A DNA stretch of 64,000 bases, from NCBI GenBank assembly GCA_002368665.1, contig DFEK01000006.1:57747-121746 (forward strand), given 5' to 3'. Numbering within the stretch: position 1 is the first letter of the stretch; each line of letters begins with the position of its first letter. The stretch comes from Lachnospiraceae bacterium UBA3804. Lineage in GTDB: Bacteria; Bacillota; Clostridia; Lachnospirales; Lachnospiraceae. Under the pieces are notes generated by a model. The model worked only from the letters and a program-made list of their open reading frames with translations, did no database searches and had not been told where the DNA came from. Below, piece after piece: positions 26,001-34,080 of the stretch. The position numbers and the translations under genes were made by a program.

Positions 26001-27236
26001 AAATCCACGGCAATCATCAATGCCTGCCAGTACAGTTTTATCTTCTCGCTTGCACCGAACGATATTACCGACCTTTGCACTTTGTATGAGAAGTCCGGCG
26101 GAATCAACGAGCGCGAGCAGGAGCAGATCACACAGGCTCCCAGAGGCCAGGCATTTACAATTATGAGCCCGACTTCCCGTTCCACATTCAAAGTGGAAGT
26201 TCCGGAAGATATGGTCGATATGTTCCAGAATATGGACTACGAAAGCAAACTGTTCTCCGGAGAAAAAGGCGCGAAGAGATGGGATGCATTTGTCGGCGAA
26301 AGCCGTGCGCTTAACGAAGAAAATTATCAGAAGAACATTCATCACGAAGAAGTTGTATTTGATGAAGAAGAAAATGCAGCCAGACGCAAACAGCGCGTTA
26401 TCTTCGAAGAGGTTGAAAGCCAGGAAGAGGCACCGGAGATTTTCCGGATCGGTTCCCGTGGCGGACGCAAATCGAATATCGATTTCGAAGAAGAGGAAGT
26501 ATCCTTCGGCGGTTCCGGAGTATCCTTCGAAGAAGAGGAAGTATCCTTTGGCTCGCAACCCGCTCCCGCACCTGCTCCCGCACCTGCACCCGCACCTGTT
26601 CAGCCGCAGGTTGTACAGTCCGCCGAGCCGCAGGTTAGTTATGAGGAAATGGCTTCGCAGCTTAGAAAGCAGATCCTTGCGGAGGTTATGGAAGAACTCA
26701 AGGCGGGTGGCATAGCAACAGCGGTCGCTTCGGCAGGAGCAACTACAGCCGTAGTTGCATCAACGGCATCCTCCAAACCCGTTGTGGAAGAAGAGGAAGA
26801 GGATATCGAAGAATACGACAGCGATACAGCGCTTGCTTCGTTATTCAATGCGGATTTCGGAGACGACGAGTCGGATGAGAGCGAAGATAGTGACGATGGC
26901 GAATCCCTGTTTGGCACATCCGATACCGGTACCGCTTCCGAAGGCGGATATGATGCGGAAGAAGATGAGGACGACGAACCGGAAGATTTCGAATCCTTCG
27001 ACTTCTCACTTCTTTTCAGCGGCGACGACGATGCAATTGGCGATGAACTTTCTTCGGACGATGACGATGAAGAGATGGATATTATGGAACTTCTCAGAAG
27101 CGATGTGGAAGAGAATCCGGTATCCAACGAGATCAATAATATTGACGAATTGGTAAGCGAGGGCGAAGTTGCGGATATTACGCTCGAGGAATTAAGTGCA
27201 CTTGTAAAATTCCTGCGTAAACGGCCCGGTGCTTAA
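23034..27236 (+). CDS. VirB4-type ATPase fused to a PrgI/VirB3-like domain, with acidic extensions
   Basis: This is the motor ATPase of the type IV-like system. It has 1400 residues from ATG 23034. An in-frame TTG at 22986 would add 16 residues, and neither start has a good ribosome site. Residues 1-90 have two close membrane helices and resemble PrgI/VirB3. About 120-200 is a run of D/E. The VirB4 body follows, with Walker A GKSGSGKSY at 700 and Walker B VVVIDEAH near 940. After about 1100 comes a disordered tail with EEEEVSFG repeats, an AP repeat and more acidic runs, ending in a short helix (LEELSALVKFLRK). The family is usually 600-850 residues, so the extensions are exceptional. They may be docking arms. 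Confidence 0.9.
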   Translation: MRLIPGKTKVQIELFRGVTIWDVAVAALGLLMLILILISSLPAKFVFCCVIVFVITLLLLRIDTQPNYIMVLHMFRHLGYVRRYAKVYDDEMLKKKHEGDLADDFLAQNEDGYLYDQGDAFLEGDEEDTQEEDEDDAEQEESSDSETLEEDDINVESEDDFYDDRELVYHDSDEEVRSTKSEEEEDEEAEEEEEEEEETQTLSYKELCRQDRELRKQEEKILKSRKATAEEKDAVWLARANRSAAKKKAKSLEKSGKVDDRSNSAFMDQIIAFTGIKEGYIEYAGKYYGAAIEVDPIEFRFFSQHRRDYSIESGLGRVLRSVHAGFAANIVKVERPIIYDKYLMRENKKMEFLRKSFESGMMSEDEFKGRIEIMQARIKELRDYCFNDKVLVPFYYVVLFESDKKQLELQVSSAVEALTAGELTVRRLNDKELAVFLKYTNMIDFDERDINKIDPEDYAQWAMPDTVQFKFRTVEVNHIITHNMRVVAYPSLVGDAWLAGVMSMPATKVVVKCEPMDRGRAIRTIDRSLQELRGQYSATGVDSKRIELENHIATLSELLTTLQGEGEELLECNIYITAYDIQQTRNTPTIVQPPESIRPVISAMKKNVRRSWQEANFRLNNMEFEQVQAFIGSQVSAYDPESRQGRGIPSNSIAAAFPWIYAHISDEGGFKMGVSDGVPVFIDFFRRDSERVNSNMVVIGKSGSGKSYATKSLLANLSAEDAKIFILDPENEYSELAHNLNGKVINVANSKFGRLNPFQIITALDDDEGGEATGSFATHLQFLEEFYRQILPEIDKDALEYLNTLTERLYTNKGISPETDLSKLRPEDYPIFDDLYDAVLAEFERTDNEYIRSMLRSLVNYVSKFSTGGRNSTIWNGPSTVTTDENFTVFNFQSMLSNRNSTIANAQMLLVLKYIDNEIIKNRDYNTRYKLNRKIVVVIDEAHVFIDTKYPIALDFMFQLAKRIRKYNGMQIVITQNIKDFVGSEEIARKSTAIINACQYSFIFSLAPNDITDLCTLYEKSGGINEREQEQITQAPRGQAFTIMSPTSRSTFKVEVPEDMVDMFQNMDYESKLFSGEKGAKRWDAFVGESRALNEENYQKNIHHEEVVFDEEENAARRKQRVIFEEVESQEEAPEIFRIGSRGGRKSNIDFEEEEVSFGGSGVSFEEEEVSFGSQPAPAPAPAPAPAPVQPQVVQSAEPQVSYEEMASQLRKQILAEVMEELKAGGIATAVASAGATTAVVASTASSKPVVEEEEEDIEEYDSDTALASLFNADFGDDESDESEDSDDGESLFGTSDTGTASEGGYDAEEDEDDEPEDFESFDFSLLFSGDDDAIGDELSSDDDDEEMDIMELLRSDVEENPVSNEINNIDELVSEGEVADITLEELSALVKFLRKRPGA

Positions 27237-27257
27237 TGAAATTTTAATTTTTTAGAC

Positions 27258-27299
27258 TGCAACTAATTCAAAAAAACTGGGGTATATATAATATACCCC
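27258..27299 (+). promoter_or_regulatory. ECF-type promoter motif, site D, with overlapping palindrome
   Basis: TGCAAC at 27258 is followed 21 bases later by GGGGTATAT (27279-27287), the same geometry as sites A-C but without the T-run after CAAC. The -10 block is one arm of a perfect inverted repeat, GGGGTATAT / ATATACCCC (27279-27299), which suggests an operator or a leader hairpin. A TATAAT (27287-27292) also lies inside, so a housekeeping promoter is an alternative. Confidence 0.5.
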
Positions 27300-27313
27300 G
27301 CATAGGAGACAAA

Positions 27314-27625
27314 ATGGCAGCACATCTTGGTATTAAACTAATCAACCGCGGGGAAGAAGGCGAACTTCTTTTAAAAGGAAGACTGGATTCGGTGACTTCG
27401 GAAGAAGCAGCGGAGTATTTGGAGGCGGCAGCTAACCGCTTCGAACACTTGATTCTTAACATGGCAGAACTGGATTACATTTCCTCTGCAGGACTTCGTC
27501 AGATTAAGATGCTTCATGTAAAAATGCAGAAAAAGCTCGGTGCCCTGTCTATCAAAAACGTCAATGACAATATCATGGAAGTGTTTGAGATGACGGGATT
27601 TGCGGGACTTTTCAACTTCGTCTAG
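27314..27625 (+). CDS. STAS-domain protein (anti-sigma-factor-antagonist type)
   Basis: This is a single STAS domain of 103 residues, the fold used by SpoIIAA/RsbV in partner switching and by many signalling scaffolds. The conserved loop reads LDYISSAGLRQIKML, with the serine position that is phosphorylated in SpoIIAA-type proteins. The core strand LILNMAELDYI precedes it and FEMTGFAGLFNFV is the usual C-terminal helix end. GGAG stands eight bases before the ATG. It lies between virB4 and the giant surface-protein gene behind motif D. No cognate anti-sigma kinase or phosphatase is in the window, so its partner is unknown. Confidence 0.88.
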   Translation: MAAHLGIKLINRGEEGELLLKGRLDSVTSEEAAEYLEAAANRFEHLILNMAELDYISSAGLRQIKMLHVKMQKKLGALSIKNVNDNIMEVFEMTGFAGLFNFV

Positions 27626-27653
27626 AAAAACTGGTTCATTAAGGAGAGTATCC

Positions 27654-30600
27654 ATGACCGGAAGAAAAGGGTTTTTCAGAAAAAAGAATATAACGAAATG
27701 GTTATCGAGAATCGTAGTGGCGCTTCTTGTTTTTTCCATGCTTGCGGCATTTTACCAGATGCCCGTCAAGGCAGCAGATGATGCGGGCCCCGGAGAAACA
27801 GCCGGTATTGCCGATACGATTAAAGGAAGAGCAGTAGATAACGGATATATTTTGGATGTTATTACCGGCGTCAATCCCGGAAAAGACGGTATTGCATATT
27901 TCCAGATTAAGTATAAATCAGGTAATAAGGACTATACGCAGTTTATTTTTCCCAGAGAAGACGATGAAAGAATGGGACGTCTGAAAGTGGCATCTGTCGG
28001 TTCCGATGTACCGATTCTGGATTCAATCAAATCGGATTACGGATATGACACAGTTGATGCCTGGGATGCCAGAGGTGCTTCTTTAAGAAGGTATTCCCAA
28101 AGCATGTTCTATTTCGAACCGCTTCATAAAATGGATACAATCACAGGTATTGATGCTTTTGCCGTTTCTCCCGACGGAAAAACAAGAGATTGGACCTGCC
28201 AGGGAGTGCGAATTTTCAAGGTCGATGAACTGTATGGTTTACGAATGGCCGGCGTATGGTCCAATGATTTCTACATCGATTTCAAGGGAAAACCGATCGC
28301 GGAAGTTGTTACCAATAAGTATAATTATTCGTTTGATGCGCCCGACTTCCTTCATTTGGACAGCAACGGAGGCAGAATCAATACCAAATTCGATAATACC
28401 GCATATAAGAATCACGTAACACAACAGGCCAGTACATATGGATTCCGTATTGATTTTGCCGATCTTTACAAGGCCGGTTTTGAAAGTCTTGCACATAGGT
28501 ATGATGACGGACAAGTGCCCATTCACAAGATGGATTTGGCCGAAGATCTGACGATTAATATTACATACACCGATGTTTACGGGCAGACCAGATTTGCGCA
28601 TTTGCCTGCGATTACTTCTACGGCATATTGGCTGACAACACGTGGACAGAGCGGACCGTTTGCCGGTTTGGCACAGCAGGGAGAATCCATTGCTTTCACC
28701 GGAGAAATTCCGGATTGTCCGGGCGTTAATTCCATTACCGCATACAGTTTAAGTGTCGGAAACGAAACAGCGATTTTGGACGCTAACATTAAGAGCAGCA
28801 ACAATAACGGTAAAAGGAAATACAGGGAAGATGAAAGCAGAACCGACAATATCCGTATTACGCTGAATGCGATTTATGATATGTCAGTCTGCAAATTTAC
28901 CCCGAGTACGGAAGGCGCGCTGCTCAAATATGAGTTTGCCGGTAAACCCGTGCTTTACAATCTGTCTGCCAATTATAAGGGTGATGATTTTCAGATCAAG
29001 AAGGCAACGGCTGTCTCCATTCATCAGTATGAAGAAAATGCCAGACTCGAGCACAGTCCCAAGAAAAGCGGAATCTATCTGGCTCAGATTCAGACAGACG
29101 GCATGACGGAAGCAGCCACCCGTGGTGACTTAACCGTCAACTTTAAGTATAGAACACAGCAGGGTCTGACCAAGGAAACGGGTGACTTAAACGTTAAGGA
29201 TCTGGTAAATGAGTTCTATGGTCACTGGCCCGGCAATACCACCTATTTCCCTTATAAAATAGCTACGAGAACCGGAGGAGTAGTCAACTTTATACTAGAC
29301 CTCGGTCCGATAGACAGCTTTTTGGGAGCAACGATTTCCCTGGGCGTTGATGGAGATGACTATCAGTTCAGCCAGTTTAAAATTTATGAGCTGACTTCAC
29401 TCGGAGAAAGAAAAGCGGATTGGGTTACCCTTTCAAAGGATGGTGTAAGTTCGCTTCTGACATATACACGTATGTATGACGGAGTGGAACTGGATAAGTC
29501 CAAAGCGGCTGTCGTAATCGCCAATTTGGATGATCCCGTACTGATTCAGCCCGGAAAGAGAATTCCCGTTGACTTTACAACGAATACGGTTGAGGAAGAG
29601 GAAGATAATAAATTCGATATTGATGAATATCAGATTCCGTATGCCGATGCCATGAAGAATTTCGGCTTTACTACGGTAAGAAAAGATTATGAAGTAACCG
29701 TTAAAGTATACGATGACGCAGTGGGATCCGATGGCGGATTGAATTCTGCGGCAACATACGACCGTGATTCCGGAAGTAACAACCATTTCTTCTTCCAGCT
29801 TGTATTTGACCACGGTGAAAGCGGAATTGTTCTGGCCAACCAGCTTCTGCAGGCAGACCGTTTCCAGAGCGGCGGTGAGCATATATTCCATATCCGAACC
29901 AACCTCGATTACGGAGAAGTTGTCGGTGTACGTATCATTCCTGATGATATTACCGAGGGTTCAACGCCGTACGATAAGCTTAATATCGAGAGAGTAAGCA
30001 TTATTGAAGGCGATACCGTAGGTACACACAGAATGTGGGAAATTAACAATATCGGCTGGGTCGGCATTAACTACATCGAGGAAGGCGAGAAAGTAGTCGG
30101 CAAGATGGGACGTACCCTTTCCGATCTGACCAAAACCTATCCGGTTGACCGTATTTCCAATGTATTGGAACTTGAGTTCTCCTTACAGACCGCATTGGGA
30201 GATAAGTCCTACGGAATTAATCCAGCGACAAATGTAAGAGAAAGAATTTATTGTGATCAGTTCATCGGAAAAGCGTGGGCTGATGTTACATATAAAACGA
30301 TAACCGGTGAGACCGTGACCAAACCGTATGACCTTGTCGATGCCATGTATAAATACAGGAACAAGACGGTACCGAGTTCCAGTCAGGGAGTGGAAAGTGA
30401 CCCGGCCTGGATGTTCAGGGAAGGCCATACCGATCGATTTATTCTGGCCATACCGGATGTGCAATCTGTTTTGTCAATGAAAATAACGCTTTCGGATTCC
30501 AAGGACGGAAACTATGTATGGAATATTGCGGGTATTTCCGGCCGACTGGTAGAGAAGCGAGGGCGCTTACGACTGAATAAGAACGATGAATACGAGTATG

Positions 30601-32840
30601 AGATTCCGACGGTAATCGGGGCCGACGAAGAAATGACCGCTCCGTTTACGCAGGCGTCAACGACGAATCCGGCATATTCACTTGTGCTTGATTCAAAGTC
30701 GAATTTTATAAATATTACATTTAATGAGAATAAATTCAAGATTGACCCGGAGAAAGGTATCGCCACAAGCGTATACTCCAGACTTCCGGTATCCAAGGAT
30801 GATAAACTGAATGTTTACGTATTCCCCGTACAGAATAATCTGACTACGGATATTTCATCCTATGATCTGGGTTGCAAGATCTGGTATGCTCATCCGGGCG
30901 GTCTTTACAGAACCGGTGAGGACAAATTGGATAAATACTACGGAGACGAGAATAACCGTCCGATGTTCTACAAGACGGGACTTTCCGCTTCCGGCATGAC
31001 CGATGTCAACCGGGCAATCTTCTCAGCAACAGCGGGATCATCCATCTATGTTAAGTTGGATTACGCGATTGTTCAGCAGGTTCGTTTGGACACGGTAGTG
31101 GCAACCTACTTTATCAATCTTGAAGGTGATAATCCGTATATGGCTGAAGTTACGAAATTCCCGACCAGGGATACTTCGGTTGTCGGTTATTCCGAGTATC
31201 AGACGGTAGCCCTTCAGCTGGATGCCGGCACGGATACGATCGGACTTTACAAAGAACGTAACGATCTGGCTGTATCCATTGATTACAAGGCAAGCTTCGA
31301 TCCGAACGGAGCAACCTATCATTCGCCGTTGATCTACTTAACCGATCAGAAGATTAACCAGATCAAGGACGGTAAGGTGGTTGAACTGAAATTCGAGCAG
31401 TTCTTCGTCGGAGAGGTAACCGGAATCAATGTAGTCAGCGTCGGAGAATTAACCGCCAATATTTCGAGCGGATATGTAGCTACCTATCAGCAGGAATTGA
31501 ATAACGGAGAAAGTCATCTGCAGGGATGGTACAGCTTCGGTACCGGTATTTCCGCGAAGGGCGGAGATGCTCCTCAGAGAATGGTTCAGACCGCGAATGT
31601 ATTTGATGATGCAAATTCGGTTAAACCGTTAACGCTTACTTTTACGACTTCCGGCCCGAGTGCCAATTACGAGAGCGGAAGCAGAGATCCGATCAGAGCG
31701 ACGATTTATACAACAGATTATACGGGAGAAGCAGCAACACCGCTTGGCACGATTCCTGACTTACGTAAGTATATTGTTGAAGGTACGACGAACTTCTTTA
31801 CCGGTCAGACACAGAAGGTGAAAGTCCTGGTTACCGGTGCACAGAACATCAGAAGAATCCGTATCGAGCCGTTCCACGGAGACGGAACCGCAGGTTGGAG
31901 CATTGATTCCGCATCCGCACAGCTTGGAGATGATATTTCGGCAACCCGAGTCGTAGGAAAAAGATTCTACGAAGGAACACCCGAGGATATCACATTTGCC
32001 AACATTACATTGACGGCAAAGGTTATGAACTGGAATACCGCAAGAAATGCCAACGATACAACTTCGGTAACAAACAATACCATCAGCATTATCACTCCTT
32101 CCGGAAAACCGGTATATGTGGAGCCTACATCAAACGGTTCCGAACTTGGAGTTGAAGTTAAGGTTGTGGAAGTATCCGGTGAAAGCACGACAGGAAATAT
32201 GTCGAACTACTTAACGATCGAGGCCGGCAGATATGTATTCAATACGCCGAGAAACTTATCCGGTAAGACGAGAAATTATCGAATTACCGCTTCGAGCGTT
32301 GAGAATCCCGGTGCCAAGGTAGAAATCAACATTACCGTGGACTCCGAGGATGCAAATGCAGATAAGACATACACTGTTCTGATTACGAGTGATTACGGAG
32401 ATAATTCCGAGCAGAAGAAGTCCGGAGAAACCGTAACGATTACCGCTCCTGCGGCACCCGCAGGCAAGCAGTTTAAGAGATGGCTGGTACAATCCGGTGG
32501 CGCAAGCCTTGCAAATCCCGGTTCGGCATCTACCACCTTCACAATGCCTGCAAACGATGTGACCATCAAAGCAGAATACGAGAAGATACCGGAGGTTCCG
32601 ACCTACACGATTACATGTGATCCGAATAGTTGCACTGGCCCTGAGAGTGCAAAAGCCGGAGATACAGTGATAGTTAGTCCGAAAAGCGGATACAGAGTTG
32701 TGACATGGAATTATCCATCTAGTGTTACAGTGATACCGGATAAAACAGACGAGAATGCTCTTACGTTTATTATGCCGGCAGAAGCTGTTAGTATTTCGGC
32801 TGTTATTGAGAAAATACCAGATAATCCACCGTCACCTTAA
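27654..32840 (+). CDS. Giant secreted multidomain surface protein
   Basis: The function is unknown. It has 1728 residues with a signal peptide (about 1-43, ending MPVKA-AD). It is dominated by beta-sandwich repeats of ~110-190 residues. Recurring starts are ITYTDVYGQTR (about 302), VNFKYRTQQG (496), VTVKVYDDAV (681), ADVTYKTITG (876) and IRATIYTTDY (1348). Several end with a W-x-I strand, which suggests PLAT-like modules (inference). Two divergent InlB-B-type repeats close it (about 1573-1650, FKRWLVQSGG and FTMPANDVTIKAEYE; and 1652-1728). The C-terminus IPDNPPSP has no LPxTG or anchor. The true ATG has AAGGAGAG upstream. It lies 28 bases after the STAS gene, so is probably co-transcribed. 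Confidence 0.85.
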   Translation: MTGRKGFFRKKNITKWLSRIVVALLVFSMLAAFYQMPVKAADDAGPGETAGIADTIKGRAVDNGYILDVITGVNPGKDGIAYFQIKYKSGNKDYTQFIFPREDDERMGRLKVASVGSDVPILDSIKSDYGYDTVDAWDARGASLRRYSQSMFYFEPLHKMDTITGIDAFAVSPDGKTRDWTCQGVRIFKVDELYGLRMAGVWSNDFYIDFKGKPIAEVVTNKYNYSFDAPDFLHLDSNGGRINTKFDNTAYKNHVTQQASTYGFRIDFADLYKAGFESLAHRYDDGQVPIHKMDLAEDLTINITYTDVYGQTRFAHLPAITSTAYWLTTRGQSGPFAGLAQQGESIAFTGEIPDCPGVNSITAYSLSVGNETAILDANIKSSNNNGKRKYREDESRTDNIRITLNAIYDMSVCKFTPSTEGALLKYEFAGKPVLYNLSANYKGDDFQIKKATAVSIHQYEENARLEHSPKKSGIYLAQIQTDGMTEAATRGDLTVNFKYRTQQGLTKETGDLNVKDLVNEFYGHWPGNTTYFPYKIATRTGGVVNFILDLGPIDSFLGATISLGVDGDDYQFSQFKIYELTSLGERKADWVTLSKDGVSSLLTYTRMYDGVELDKSKAAVVIANLDDPVLIQPGKRIPVDFTTNTVEEEEDNKFDIDEYQIPYADAMKNFGFTTVRKDYEVTVKVYDDAVGSDGGLNSAATYDRDSGSNNHFFFQLVFDHGESGIVLANQLLQADRFQSGGEHIFHIRTNLDYGEVVGVRIIPDDITEGSTPYDKLNIERVSIIEGDTVGTHRMWEINNIGWVGINYIEEGEKVVGKMGRTLSDLTKTYPVDRISNVLELEFSLQTALGDKSYGINPATNVRERIYCDQFIGKAWADVTYKTITGETVTKPYDLVDAMYKYRNKTVPSSSQGVESDPAWMFREGHTDRFILAIPDVQSVLSMKITLSDSKDGNYVWNIAGISGRLVEKRGRLRLNKNDEYEYEIPTVIGADEEMTAPFTQASTTNPAYSLVLDSKSNFINITFNENKFKIDPEKGIATSVYSRLPVSKDDKLNVYVFPVQNNLTTDISSYDLGCKIWYAHPGGLYRTGEDKLDKYYGDENNRPMFYKTGLSASGMTDVNRAIFSATAGSSIYVKLDYAIVQQVRLDTVVATYFINLEGDNPYMAEVTKFPTRDTSVVGYSEYQTVALQLDAGTDTIGLYKERNDLAVSIDYKASFDPNGATYHSPLIYLTDQKINQIKDGKVVELKFEQFFVGEVTGINVVSVGELTANISSGYVATYQQELNNGESHLQGWYSFGTGISAKGGDAPQRMVQTANVFDDANSVKPLTLTFTTSGPSANYESGSRDPIRATIYTTDYTGEAATPLGTIPDLRKYIVEGTTNFFTGQTQKVKVLVTGAQNIRRIRIEPFHGDGTAGWSIDSASAQLGDDISATRVVGKRFYEGTPEDITFANITLTAKVMNWNTARNANDTTSVTNNTISIITPSGKPVYVEPTSNGSELGVEVKVVEVSGESTTGNMSNYLTIEAGRYVFNTPRNLSGKTRNYRITASSVENPGAKVEINITVDSEDANADKTYTVLITSDYGDNSEQKKSGETVTITAPAAPAGKQFKRWLVQSGGASLANPGSASTTFTMPANDVTIKAEYEKIPEVPTYTITCDPNSCTGPESAKAGDTVIVSPKSGYRVVTWNYPSSVTVIPDKTDENALTFIMPAEAVSISAVIEKIPDNPPSP

Positions 32841-32876
32841 CCTTTAAAAAAGTAATTAAAAAAGGATTAAACCGAT

Positions 32877-32907
32877 TACCGGTGCTCGCATTATGTGGGC
32901 ACCGGTA
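32877..32907 (+). other. Perfect 9-bp hairpin before the lipoprotein gene
   Basis: TACCGGTGC (32877-32885) pairs with GCACCGGTA (32899-32907) around a 13-base loop. It lies 36 bases behind the giant-gene stop. Only AAAA follows, so it is a poor terminator in this direction. It may be an mRNA processing or attenuation element. Confidence 0.5.
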
Positions 32908-32937
32908 AAAGCGGTATTTACAGGGAGGTTTGTAAAG

Positions 32938-34071
32938 TTGAAAAAAGGGAAAATTTTACTCATTACGGGAGCGATTCTCGGAGCTGCACTTTTGCTTACG
33001 GGTTGTAAAAAAGCGCAGAAATTTACGCTTGAGCAGTCGACAAACTATCCCATTACATGGACCGAAGAAACGGACGGAAGTGTCAGCATTAAGCTGGACG
33101 GAAGTTTCAAGCCCGATTATGCCTGGACGGCGGTTTGCAGCGATGATTCCCTGCTTGAAATAAAGGCCGGAAAGGAAAAGAAAGGCATCATCACATACCG
33201 GATTAAACCGATTGCGGAGGGAAGTGCAAACGTGGAATTCAAGCGCATTCGTGATGTAGAGGAGATTCCCGTTCCACCCGAACCCGAACCTTTGACCGAG
33301 GAAGAGATAAAGAAGGATCTTTCACCGGAAGATCAAAAACCGGAGGAGGAAAGTTCCGAGGAAGAATTTGAGCCGGAATACATTCCCAGCGGAACCACAT
33401 TAACGAGTACGGATGAGGAAGGAAACACGGTTGAAGTACCGTTGTTTTCCGAAGATGCCGTAGTTTATGAAGAGGAAGAAGTTAAAGCGGTCGATTTGGA
33501 AGATATTTACCAGCCGGAAGATGTCGTGTGCAAATTTACATTAAGCTTCTTTAACGAGAAGAAGGGTAAAAAGAAAGTTGTCACGAAAACAGCTGCCGGA
33601 GATTTTTATGAAGGAGAAGGTCTCATCGTAGGAATACACGGAGAAAGAATCCTGCGGAAAGCGAGAAACGAATTTGTACTTTTGCTTCCTCCCTGCAAAG
33701 GAATCTGGCTTCACAAAGAAGAGAGCAAGTTTTCGGGAAATTACTATCAGGAATTAAACGATGACGGAACCGTTAACGAAATGAAGATCATGCCCCGTCC
33801 GGCACTGGACGAGGACGGAAATGCCATTATTCTGGAAGTCTCCAACATGGGAGATTACAGAGGATACACCGTGTTTACCGTTGTCGGTCGCGGAGAAGGA
33901 ACCGCAACCGTAACCTTCAGTTCCCCGGGTGAGAAAATACGTACAACGATAAATCTTGTCATCGAAAGAGACGGTTTTATTCAATTGGATTCCTATAGGA
34001 TGGAAGAGTACACACCGACCGCCGCCGAGATCGAAGAAGGCGTCGGAGATATGGAAGACGATAATAAGTAG
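32938..34071 (+). CDS. Lipoprotein of the secretion locus
   Basis: The function is unknown. It has 377 residues. A lipoprotein signal (ILGAALLLTGCKKAQ, lipobox LLTG-C, Cys at about 24) is followed by a beta-rich domain. A P/E-rich flexible linker spans about 105-165 (PPEPEPLTEEEIKKDL). A second beta domain (about 190-360) ends with an acidic tail. The start is TTG at 32938, with GGGAGG nine bases before it. The frame opens earlier at 32893 but that ATG falls within the hairpin loop. It is predicted to be surface-anchored on the outer face of the membrane, and the next gene follows in 9 bases. Confidence 0.8.
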   Translation: MKKGKILLITGAILGAALLLTGCKKAQKFTLEQSTNYPITWTEETDGSVSIKLDGSFKPDYAWTAVCSDDSLLEIKAGKEKKGIITYRIKPIAEGSANVEFKRIRDVEEIPVPPEPEPLTEEEIKKDLSPEDQKPEEESSEEEFEPEYIPSGTTLTSTDEEGNTVEVPLFSEDAVVYEEEEVKAVDLEDIYQPEDVVCKFTLSFFNEKKGKKKVVTKTAAGDFYEGEGLIVGIHGERILRKARNEFVLLLPPCKGIWLHKEESKFSGNYYQELNDDGTVNEMKIMPRPALDEDGNAIILEVSNMGDYRGYTVFTVVGRGEGTATVTFSSPGEKIRTTINLVIERDGFIQLDSYRMEEYTPTAAEIEEGVGDMEDDNK

Positions 34072-34080
34072 GATACAGTG

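Noticed and set aside
25719..26558. 279-codon antisense open frame within the virB4 gene
   Set aside because: It covers the Walker B region of the motor on the opposite strand. Its translation is low in recognisable motifs and is explained by the sense codon usage.
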